Shown here: positions 16,318-24,093 of the stretch, piece by piece | Layout: the number at the start of each line of letters is the position of its first letter | Position numbering within the stretch: position 1 is the first letter of the stretch | Assembly: GCA_013141065.1 (NCBI GenBank) | Contig: JABFRR010000002.1 | Location: forward strand, 1-64,000 | Length of the DNA: 64,000 nt | DNA from: Bacteriovoracaceae bacterium | GTDB taxonomy: Bacteria > Bdellovibrionota > Bacteriovoracia > Bacteriovoracales > Bacteriovoracaceae | Direction: 5' to 3' | Translations under genes and position numbers: made by a program | The notes under the pieces: generated by a model | Databases searched by the model: none | Seen by the model: the letters and a program-made list of their open reading frames with translations, nothing else | What the model was told of the DNA's origin: nothing

Positions 16318-18918
16318 ATGAAAACAGATGCGCCAAAAATAATTAAACTCAGTGAATATAAAAAACCTGATTACTTAGTAGAGACGATTGACCTAGTCGT
16401 TAATTTAAATAGTTCAGCAACATTGATTCAATCAACAATGAAGGTGAAGAGAAATACCAATGATGCCGTAGCACTCGTTTTAAATGGTGAAGAACTAAAA
16501 CTTCACAGTATAAAAATTAATGGTGAAAAGATCACAGATTATGTTCAGTCGACAGAAACACACACTCTTACAATTAGTACGGTTCCTGAAGAATTCATTC
16601 TGGAAATTGAAAATGAAATTAATCCAGAGGCCAATAAAACCCTCGATGGTCTTTATAAGTCTGGAACTATTTTTTGTACCCAAAATGAGCCTGAAGGTTT
16701 TAGACGAATTACGTTTTATGTAGATCGTCCCGATAATATGGCAAAATTTACGACAAAAATTATTGCTGATAAATCTCTTTACCCAATTTTATTATCTAAT
16801 GGAAATCCTATTGCGAGGGGAGAGCTTCCCGGTGGAAAGCACTTTGTCACATGGGAAGATCCATTTAAGAAGCCAGCTTATCTTTATGCCTTAGTTGCAG
16901 GGGATTTAGGACTTATAAAGGATAGTTACACCACTACTTCTGGACGCAAAGTCGCTCTTGAAATTTACTGCGATAAGGGAAATGAAAATAAATGTCATTA
17001 TGCGATGGAGTCTCTAAAAAAATCAATGAAGTGGGACGAAGATCGTTTTGGATTAGAATACGATCTAGATATCTACATGATTGTGGCGGTTGATGCATTT
17101 AATATGGGTGCAATGGAAAACAAAGGTCTAAATATTTTCAACTCTGCTTATGTTTTAGCTGATCAAAAAAGTGCAACTGACTCAAATTTTTATGGAATTG
17201 AATCGGTCATTGGTCATGAGTATTTCCATAATTGGACCGGAAATCGAATAACTTGTAGAGACTGGTTTCAATTAACTCTTAAGGAAGGTCTAACCGTTTT
17301 TAGAGATCAAGAATTCTCGGCCGATATGAACTCAAGAAGTGTGGAGAGAATTCAATCTGTTCAAGGATTAAGAGCTGCTCAATTTGCAGAAGATGCGGGG
17401 CCTACGAGCCATCCGATTAAGCCTGAAACTTACATGGAAATTAATAATTTTTATACAGCGACAATTTATGAAAAAGGATCTGAAGTGATTCGAATGATCC
17501 AAACACTCTTGGGTGTTGATGGGTTTAGAAAAGGGATGGATAAATATTTTGAACTCTTTGACGGGCAAGCCGTAAGAACTGAGGATTTTATTCACGCGAT
17601 GAGTGTCGCCAATAATAATTTTGATTTTACTCAGTTTAAAAATTGGTATTCACAAAATGGTACTCCTCATCTGCATGCAACTTCGAAATTTGATTCACAA
17701 TTAAAAAAATTCACACTGACATTGACCCAATCATTTGCTCCAAACACTATAAGTGAAGCAAAAAATTACCATATGCCCGTCAGAGTGGGATTGGTCGCGG
17801 CCAATGGATCAGATCTCTTAACAAAGGTTCTTGAATTGAAAGAAAAAACACAAGAATTTGTGTTTGAAAATATTCTAGAGAGACCAATTGCTTCAATTAA
17901 TCGTGACTTCTCAGCTCCTGTTAAACTGACCACGGACCTTAGTTTTGATGACGAATTATTTCTCATGGGCCATGACTCTGATACTTTTAACCGATTTGAA
18001 GCCGCTCAAGTCGTTTCCATGAAAATTCTCCTGGAGTTAATTGAAGAGAAAAAAGCAGGTCGCGCTTGTCAATTAAATCCAAAATACATTGAAGCATTTG
18101 GAAAAATTTTAAATGATACTAAAATTGATGAAGCTTTTAAGGCACTTTCGATTTCAATTCCAAGTGAGGGGATTCTTCACCAAGAACAGTCAGAAATTTA
18201 TTATTCGGAAACGGAGAGTGTTCGTAATTTTGTTCGTAAGACACTGGCGACTCATCACCATGAAGTTCTCTTCAAACTTTATAAATCAGTTGACCAAGGA
18301 AACGTTTATAAATTAGATCCAAAATCCATGGGACAAAGAGATCTTAAAAATAAATGCCTTTCAATGCTCTCTCTCGTCGAAGGCGATCTCTATAAAAACT
18401 TGGGTTTTAGCCAGTTTAAATCGGCTACCAATATGACTGATGAGCTGGGTGCATTAGGTGTTTTAGTTGAAACTAATTCAGCTCATAAAAAAGAAGCATT
18501 GGAGCTTTTTTATAAGAAATGGAAAAATGAAACACTTGTTATGCAAAAGTGGCTTGGCGTGCAAATGATGGCGACCGATGACTCTGTATTTGATGCTTTA
18601 TTAGAACTCGAAAAAAATGAAGTTTACGATAAAACGATTCCTAATCTCGTGCGTTCATTACTTGGAACTTTTGTTGCCAGTAATAAAGTGCAATTTAATC
18701 ATCCATCCGGCAGAGGTTACAAGCTTATCGCTGAAAGAATTCTAGAGCTTGATAAACTCAACCCACAAATGGCTTCTCGACTGGCTTCGGGCTATAAAGA
18801 TATGGCACGAGTTCCACAAAATCTTAAGTCATTGATGAAAGGTGAGTTAGAGAATATTTTAAAAACTGACGGGCTTTCAAAAAATGTTTTTGAGATTGTT
18901 TCAAAAATATTAGGTTAA
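16318..18918 (+). CDS. pepN: Aminopeptidase N (M1 family)
   Basis: An 866-residue zinc aminopeptidase, close to the usual ~870 of gammaproteobacterial PepN. The N-terminal beta domain is followed by GAMEN (264-268), the zinc motif HEYFH (300-304) with WTGNR after it, and the distal Glu323 in LKEGLTVFRDQEF. The YEKGSEVIRMI motif carries the catalytic Tyr region. The C-terminal part is the Ig-like plus helical (DUF3458) domains. It is cytoplasmic, with no signal. It removes N-terminal residues from peptides, which would suit a cell feeding on protein. AAGGA lies 7-8 bp before the ATG. Confidence 0.95.
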   Translation: MKTDAPKIIKLSEYKKPDYLVETIDLVVNLNSSATLIQSTMKVKRNTNDAVALVLNGEELKLHSIKINGEKITDYVQSTETHTLTISTVPEEFILEIENEINPEANKTLDGLYKSGTIFCTQNEPEGFRRITFYVDRPDNMAKFTTKIIADKSLYPILLSNGNPIARGELPGGKHFVTWEDPFKKPAYLYALVAGDLGLIKDSYTTTSGRKVALEIYCDKGNENKCHYAMESLKKSMKWDEDRFGLEYDLDIYMIVAVDAFNMGAMENKGLNIFNSAYVLADQKSATDSNFYGIESVIGHEYFHNWTGNRITCRDWFQLTLKEGLTVFRDQEFSADMNSRSVERIQSVQGLRAAQFAEDAGPTSHPIKPETYMEINNFYTATIYEKGSEVIRMIQTLLGVDGFRKGMDKYFELFDGQAVRTEDFIHAMSVANNNFDFTQFKNWYSQNGTPHLHATSKFDSQLKKFTLTLTQSFAPNTISEAKNYHMPVRVGLVAANGSDLLTKVLELKEKTQEFVFENILERPIASINRDFSAPVKLTTDLSFDDELFLMGHDSDTFNRFEAAQVVSMKILLELIEEKKAGRACQLNPKYIEAFGKILNDTKIDEAFKALSISIPSEGILHQEQSEIYYSETESVRNFVRKTLATHHHEVLFKLYKSVDQGNVYKLDPKSMGQRDLKNKCLSMLSLVEGDLYKNLGFSQFKSATNMTDELGALGVLVETNSAHKKEALELFYKKWKNETLVMQKWLGVQMMATDDSVFDALLELEKNEVYDKTIPNLVRSLLGTFVASNKVQFNHPSGRGYKLIAERILELDKLNPQMASRLASGYKDMARVPQNLKSLMKGELENILKTDGLSKNVFEIVSKILG

Positions 18919-18922
18919 TATA

Positions 18923-19375
18923 TTGAGTTTAAGACAAAGATTTCTTTTTCGCATGATGAATTTTTGGCCGCCTTTTTGGGCGGCCGGTATTCATATCGAC
19001 CGAGTGTCTCAAGACCATTTTGAAATTGATGTTTCTTTGAAGCTCACTTTTTGGAATCGAAATTATGTAGGCACTGCCTATGGAGGTTCACTTTATTCAA
19101 TGTGTGATCCTTTTTTTATGCTCATTTTAATTCAGCAGATGGGGCGGGGTTATATTGTTTGGGATAAAGCTGCGTGCATAAAATTTAAGCGGCCTGGAAC
19201 TAAAAAAGTTTTTGCTCGGTTTAAAATTACGCCCGAAGAGGTGAGAGACTTCAAAGAGCAACTCAAAGAACTTCCAAAAATTGAACCGAAATTTCTCGTA
19301 CAAATCAAAGACATTGATGGCACTGTCATTGCAGAAGTTGAAAAAATTCTCCACATCAGAAAAAACTCACTATGA
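18923..19375 (+). CDS. DUF4442 hotdog-fold protein
   Basis: 150 residues with the pattern of DUF4442/PaaI-like thioesterase-fold proteins: RFMNFWPPFWAAGI-like start, the RNYVGTAYGGSLYSMCDPFFMLIL helix, and VWDKAACIKFKRPGTKKVFARF strands. Function is unproven; thioesterase activity is plausible. It uses a TTG start only 4 bp after the pepN stop, so it is co-transcribed with pepN. Confidence 0.75.
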   Translation: MSLRQRFLFRMMNFWPPFWAAGIHIDRVSQDHFEIDVSLKLTFWNRNYVGTAYGGSLYSMCDPFFMLILIQQMGRGYIVWDKAACIKFKRPGTKKVFARFKITPEEVRDFKEQLKELPKIEPKFLVQIKDIDGTVIAEVEKILHIRKNSL

Positions 19376-19492
19376 CCTTGGAAAAATCTGCCTAAAATAC
19401 CCCACTCTGGAAAAGAGGGCTGATCTCCGTTAAACTATACCTGACTAGTGTTATTTCAAATTCAAGTATCAAAATATCAGGACGGATAATTC

Positions 19493-21007
19493 ATGTTGAA
19501 AAGACTCACATTGAACTCTTTATTACTTTCATTATTTATTCTTTCAAGTTGTGCCAATTTTGGAACACGTAAACCTTCTTCAAATGATTCAATGGAATTT
19601 TCAGTACTCGTTGACCAAGTAAGGTGGGCGACATCATTACATTTGGAAGACTCCGCAACTTGTAAGGAAAATTATGACCAGCTTTATACAAAATTATTTT
19701 CACTTGCGGGTGACAGTAATTTTATCAATTTAAACGACATTAATGTAATTGATGAAGAGATTAAAGAATCCTTTAAAGCGCGCATTTCATTAAAAGAGTC
19801 TTTTAAGTCATTTAAAAATAATAATGAATGCCTTCAAAGTGCATCGGATGTTTTTAAAGCACTTAGATACATAGAAGATTACTTAATTGAAGTCCGTATG
19901 AATTTAACGCAAATGGCATCTTCAGAGTTTGTTAACTTAAAAGGAGAGTTTCCTTATTTACTAGTCAATCCTAAATATGAGCAGGATTTTAAATCATATG
20001 AGGATTTAAAATCGGGAGATGTTATTTTATCACGGGGGAATGCATTTTCTTCCGCTGCCATTGCCAGAATTGGAAATAATGACTATCAATTTTCTCATTT
20101 GAGTTTCGTTTATCAAGGGAAAAAAGACGATACACTTATGACGACTGAAGCACACATTGAAATCGGAAGCGTCGTTGAACCTCTTATTGAGCATATAAAC
20201 TCTAAAAATGCCCGTGAAGCAGTTTTTAGGTATGAAGATCCAGATGTTGCGCATTTGGCTTCAAAATTTATCTATGACCGTGTTTTAGAAAATCAAACGA
20301 AAAAAAAGAATGTTGAATACGATTTTTCAATGAATTTTCGAGATGATTCCCGTCTTTTTTGTTCAGAAATTATTTCAAGTGGATTTAAAAAAGCTCTTCC
20401 GAATGAAGATTTCTTTCCCATGTTTAAAACAAAGTTTTCAGTTGGTTTGATTCCATTTTTAAATACAATCGGAGTTCCAGTTAACCGAGATAATATCAAA
20501 GACGTAGAAGTTTTTGCTCCGGGAGACATCCAATTCGATCCACGTTTTGAATTAATTGCAGAATGGCGAAACCCTAAAAAAATGGAAGAGTCGCGGTTAA
20601 AAGATTTTATTTTAACTAAAATGTTTGAACGAATGGATAAGGAAAATTACAAGATTGATGCCAGTCTAAAAATGGAGGCAACTTCAAAATCCATTTGGTT
20701 ATTAAGAAGGCTGCCAGTTGTTAAGCGATTTTTACAAAAAAAGATCCCAATAAATATGAATGCCGGTCAAATTGAACTCTTTATGGCCATCGATAAAGTT
20801 GGAGATAGCATCTATAGAGAACTTGAGAAAATTTCTCTAAGATACGACCGTCCCATGACTCCAATTGAAATTTATACGGCCCTTGATCAAATCTTTTCAA
20901 GAGATTATGAAACTTATAAAAAATATAAAAAGGGAAATGTCAGTGATATTTATGGTGAAGTAATTGTTGCTGAAAAACCAATTTTCCATCAGCTCTTTCA
21001 TCCCTAG
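19493..21007 (+). CDS. Lipoprotein with a permuted NlpC/P60 (YiiX-like) cysteine hydrolase domain
   Basis: A 504-residue lipoprotein: hydrophobic signal ending LFILSSC with Cys20 as the lipidated residue. Residues about 170-320 look like the YiiX/YebB branch of the papain-like NlpC/P60 superfamily: LKSGDVILSRG, then His202 in QFSHLSFVYQ, TTEAHIEIG, and the Cys290 nucleophile in RLFCSEIISSGF, in the permuted order His-before-Cys. The flanking helical domains (30-150 and 330-504) are unfamiliar. Likely substrates would be peptide or lipid bonds in the envelope. Start supported by AGGACGGA about 6 bp upstream. Single gene, convergent with the next, gap of 1 bp. Confidence 0.65.
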   Translation: MLKRLTLNSLLLSLFILSSCANFGTRKPSSNDSMEFSVLVDQVRWATSLHLEDSATCKENYDQLYTKLFSLAGDSNFINLNDINVIDEEIKESFKARISLKESFKSFKNNNECLQSASDVFKALRYIEDYLIEVRMNLTQMASSEFVNLKGEFPYLLVNPKYEQDFKSYEDLKSGDVILSRGNAFSSAAIARIGNNDYQFSHLSFVYQGKKDDTLMTTEAHIEIGSVVEPLIEHINSKNAREAVFRYEDPDVAHLASKFIYDRVLENQTKKKNVEYDFSMNFRDDSRLFCSEIISSGFKKALPNEDFFPMFKTKFSVGLIPFLNTIGVPVNRDNIKDVEVFAPGDIQFDPRFELIAEWRNPKKMEESRLKDFILTKMFERMDKENYKIDASLKMEATSKSIWLLRRLPVVKRFLQKKIPINMNAGQIELFMAIDKVGDSIYRELEKISLRYDRPMTPIEIYTALDQIFSRDYETYKKYKKGNVSDIYGEVIVAEKPIFHQLFHP

Positions 21008-21008
21008 C

Positions 21009-21371
21009 TTATTGGCAGGTCTGTTTTTTAAGTAAAGTTAGCTTTGTATCACTCGGATTCATTGGATCTGGTGTTCTTAAAGAGACCTTTAATAATTCTG
21101 TAGCATTGACAACAGTTCCATTGAAAGGCTTAGTGGTTGAAAATTGTGCAGTAATATCTCTTTTATTAAATCCTATAATCTTAGCTTGATCTGGGATGTT
21201 AAAATAAATGTGAAACTCAGATTGAGTTTTTTCGTTGATGACTAAATATGCTCTATAATCATCAACTTTTATAATGCCCTTTCCTTCAAACAATCCGCAC
21301 TCAAGAGTGGTTGATAAGAGCCTAGTAGAAAAAAAAAACATAATAAAAGTAATTATTTTTTTCTTGATCAT
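21009..21371 (-). CDS. Small exported protein, partner gene of the caspase-like protease
   Basis: About 120 residues; N-terminal hydrophobic segment MIKKKIITFIMFFFSTRLLS then a beta-rich mature part with two cysteines (LECGLF and the terminal KQTCQ). No family recognised. The start at 21371 has AAGGAT four to five bases upstream, 8 bp after the stop of the protease gene, so the two form one transcript. It could be an inhibitor or a cofactor of the protease, a role inferred from position alone. Confidence 0.6.
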   Translation of the reverse strand: MIKKKIITFIMFFFSTRLLSTTLECGLFEGKGIIKVDDYRAYLVINEKTQSEFHIYFNIPDQAKIIGFNKRDITAQFSTTKPFNGTVVNATELLKVSLRTPDPMNPSDTKLTLLKKQTCQ

Positions 21372-21379
21372 TTGTATCC

Positions 21380-22873
21380 TTAAAAAACTATTTTTCGACA
21401 AGGTTCATCTGTATTAAGTGATTGTTTTTGACGATAAAGCTCATCATAAAATTTTTTTTCTAAAAGACCAATATCTTGAGCCATTTTTTTAGTGGAACTC
21501 ATCCCTTCTAAAATAAATTTAGCAACAGTTTCTGATGCTTTAATGTCAGGATGTTTTTTTAAGATTTCTTCTTTTTTCTTTGCAAATTTACCAAATATCT
21601 CAATGGAGGCTTGTATTTCTGCTTTTTGTTGTGGGTCCTTTTCATTTTGTAGCATCTTCAGAAGGTTTTTTACAGTCTCTGCAGGTTCAAGATTGAGAAG
21701 CTCCTTCCAAGTGAAACTCATATCTCTTGGTCGAAGAGTTTTACCTTTGTATTCGATTGGAACTACAATTCTTTCGGATTTTTCTAAATTTTGAAAGCCA
21801 AGCTCTGCAATTTTATTTTTTATTACTTTTTGAAGATCATGATATTCTGCAATTTTTGTTTTCAATTCTTGAGCAGTTTTACCAATCTGTGTGCCAAGGC
21901 TGGCTGCCTGAAGTGCACTGATTTGATTGATGAGTTTTTGAAATGCCAATTCTTGCTGGCAGATCGCGAGATTATTTGAATTATTCAGAAGGTAAGATGA
22001 CAATTTATTTTCTTTGGGAGACGTATAATAGAGATAAGGACTAATGGATTGGTAAGCTTCCGCAAAAATTTCAGCTCCTTCGCTTGTCGAAATCATTGGA
22101 TATTCAGGTTCGACTGATTTTGATCTAGCTTCTAAAAAAGCCATCTCTAGAGTCTTACCTTTTTTAATGTTTGACATAAAAAAATCTGAAAAAGCACTAT
22201 CATCAGTATAGGCATAGTGGTTTGAACTAGTGGAGGTTATGATGCAAGTATTTGGAGCATTTACCTTTAGCGCCATCGTATTACCAGAGTGGCAGGAAAG
22301 ATCGATTATACCAAGTTTAATACCTCGAGAGTTGGTAAGTTGAACCAATTCTTCAAGTGCATCTAAGCTGACAAGTTTTGCACCATCTAAATTATTTAGG
22401 TTGGTGTATGCCCCTTTCCCGGCAGTGATCAAATGTGTTTTTTCTTTATCTTTCTTTTGTGCGCCGTGAGTGTTGATCATAATTACTAGTTGATCATTGG
22501 AAGTTATTTCACCAGTAAGAATCTTTTTCTTATAATCAGATATTAATTTCAAATAAGTTTCTTCATCAAAGCTTGTTGGAGGAGTGGAGCTTTTTTTAAA
22601 ATTCTCTTTGAGTATATTTTCAGATTTTGAGTGTCCACCATTATAAGATATTCGGTATTTCCAATCAGTTGATTCTAGCTTTTTTCCTAATGACACCATT
22701 CCAGAATCAAAAATTGTTTTGTCACATAGGGGGGGGGAATTTTTTGGTTCTTTAGAGCCTGGGATGCACGCAGGCTCCCCGCCACCACCCATAATAAGCA
22801 TATGATTAACTGCTTGGGCATCCATGATGAATAAAGTTAATAATAAAGAGGCAATTTTAGTTGAAAAAATCAT
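21380..22873 (-). CDS. Exported caspase-fold (clan CD) cysteine protease candidate
   Basis: About 497 residues from the preferred ATG; signal peptide MIFSTKIASLLLTLFIMDAQA. The catalytic dyad of caspase/C11/C13-like peptidases is visible: a strand ending INTHGAQ (His136) and a strand IKLGIIDLSCHSGNT (Cys194), followed by CIITSTSSNHYAYTD with the specificity-loop position and SAFSDFF. The C-terminal ~220 residues are helical, probably a coiled coil (QLQKVIKNK-type heptads, KKKEEILKKH). The true family within clan CD is unclear. A TTG 12 codons upstream would place the start too close to a strong hairpin. It is followed by a small exported gene in the same operon. Confidence 0.65.
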   Translation of the reverse strand: MIFSTKIASLLLTLFIMDAQAVNHMLIMGGGGEPACIPGSKEPKNSPPLCDKTIFDSGMVSLGKKLESTDWKYRISYNGGHSKSENILKENFKKSSTPPTSFDEETYLKLISDYKKKILTGEITSNDQLVIMINTHGAQKKDKEKTHLITAGKGAYTNLNNLDGAKLVSLDALEELVQLTNSRGIKLGIIDLSCHSGNTMALKVNAPNTCIITSTSSNHYAYTDDSAFSDFFMSNIKKGKTLEMAFLEARSKSVEPEYPMISTSEGAEIFAEAYQSISPYLYYTSPKENKLSSYLLNNSNNLAICQQELAFQKLINQISALQAASLGTQIGKTAQELKTKIAEYHDLQKVIKNKIAELGFQNLEKSERIVVPIEYKGKTLRPRDMSFTWKELLNLEPAETVKNLLKMLQNEKDPQQKAEIQASIEIFGKFAKKKEEILKKHPDIKASETVAKFILEGMSSTKKMAQDIGLLEKKFYDELYRQKQSLNTDEPCRKIVF

Positions 22874-22918
22874 TACTCTATTTAAGCATAAAAATGGGAA
22901 GAGAATCAAGAATATAGC

Positions 22919-22948
22919 CCAGGCAGAAAAATAGGTTTTTCTGCCTGG
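22919..22948. terminator. Strong hairpin, probably the terminator of the aldolase gene
   Basis: CCAGGCAGAAAAA-tagg-TTTTTCTGCCTGG: perfect 13-bp arms with a 4-base loop, 14 bp after the aldolase stop on the minus strand. No T-run follows, so it may instead protect mRNA ends. Confidence 0.6.
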
Positions 22949-22962
22949 ACAAAAGGCTAATT

Positions 22963-23988
22963 TTATTGAAGTAAACTTTTTCCAGTTGATTTTAAGTCAT
23001 CACAGGCAGTGGCAATTCTTTCAGTCATGACCTTCTCAGCGGCTTTGAGCCATTCACGAGGATCATAGTGTTTTTTTGATCCAACTTCACCGTCGATTTT
23101 TAAAACTTTGTCGTAATTTTTAAGCATATAATCAACTACAGGGCGGGTGTAAGCATATTGAGTATCTGTATCGATATTCATTTTAATAACCCCATAGCCT
23201 AAGGTCTCATGAATTTCTGAAAGTTCACTTCCAGATCCACCATGAAAGACCAAATAGTGTTCGGCTTCTTTACCGAATACTTTTTTTACAGCTTCTTGGC
23301 CGTCTTTTAAAATGGTCGGTCTTAGTTTTACATTTCCTGGTTTGTAAACACCATGAACGTTTCCAAAAGTTGCGGCGTACATAAAAGTTCCAAGCGGTCT
23401 AAGTGCTTTGGCGATTTCAACCATTTCTTCCGGTGTAGTATAAAGTTTATCAGCAGGAGCATGTTCGTTATTCACACCATCTTCTTCACCACCGACAACC
23501 CCAGTTTCTACTTCTAAAATGAGTTCGCTTTTAGCAAATCTTTCTAAAAGAATTTTTGATTGCTTGATATTTTCGGAAAGTGGCAATTCCGAACCATCAA
23601 ACATGTGAGAGTTAAATAAATTGGGAAGGCCCTGCGCCCTTCTTTTTTCAGTTTCAGCTACCAATGGAAGCATAAATGAATCGACATACTGTGGATGGCA
23701 ATGGTCAGTGTGTAGAGCGATTAAAACATTATATTTTTCGGCCATGAGATGAACGTGCTGAGCGATTGAAATTGCTCCTAGGGCCATATCTCCAATACCA
23801 GCTCCCGAAGCGAATTTTCCGCCTCCGGTTGAAACTTGAATGATTCCGTCGGACTTTTTGTCAGCAAAGGCTTTTAAGGCCGCATTGGCGGTCGACATTG
23901 AGGTGACGTTGATAGCAGGGTAGGCATATCCACCTTTTTTGGCGCTATCAAGCATTTGTTTATACTGTTTTGGTGTTGCAACTGGCAC
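22963..23988 (-). CDS. fba: Class II fructose-bisphosphate aldolase
   Basis: A glycolytic zinc aldolase of about 341 residues. Motifs: YAYPAINVTSMSTANAAL, IIQVSTGGGKFASG, the zinc-site TDHCHP, NSHMFDGSELPLSENI, LEVETGVVGGEEDGV, the zinc histidine in TFGNVHGVY, and VFHGGSGS with the phosphate loop, then KMNIDTDTQYAY. The GTG at 23988 sits 8 bp after AAGGAG and gives the family-typical start MPVATPKQY. The GTG three codons earlier is too close to the ribosome site. It is divergent from the E1 gene. Confidence 0.93.
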   Translation of the reverse strand: MPVATPKQYKQMLDSAKKGGYAYPAINVTSMSTANAALKAFADKKSDGIIQVSTGGGKFASGAGIGDMALGAISIAQHVHLMAEKYNVLIALHTDHCHPQYVDSFMLPLVAETEKRRAQGLPNLFNSHMFDGSELPLSENIKQSKILLERFAKSELILEVETGVVGGEEDGVNNEHAPADKLYTTPEEMVEIAKALRPLGTFMYAATFGNVHGVYKPGNVKLRPTILKDGQEAVKKVFGKEAEHYLVFHGGSGSELSEIHETLGYGVIKMNIDTDTQYAYTRPVVDYMLKNYDKVLKIDGEVGSKKHYDPREWLKAAEKVMTERIATACDDLKSTGKSLLQ

Positions 23989-24093
23989 TTTCGACACTCC
24001 TTACACAAGACGTTAAAAAAATTATCCAAATTGTAGAATGAATTTTTTTTTGTTACCATAGATTTCTAATATTTTTTATGACTTGGGGTATCT

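Noticed and set aside
22729..22740. Run of G in the caspase-like gene as a phase-variation tract
   Set aside because: It encodes SPPL within an intact frame; a single short run without a paired promoter or repeat is not enough evidence.
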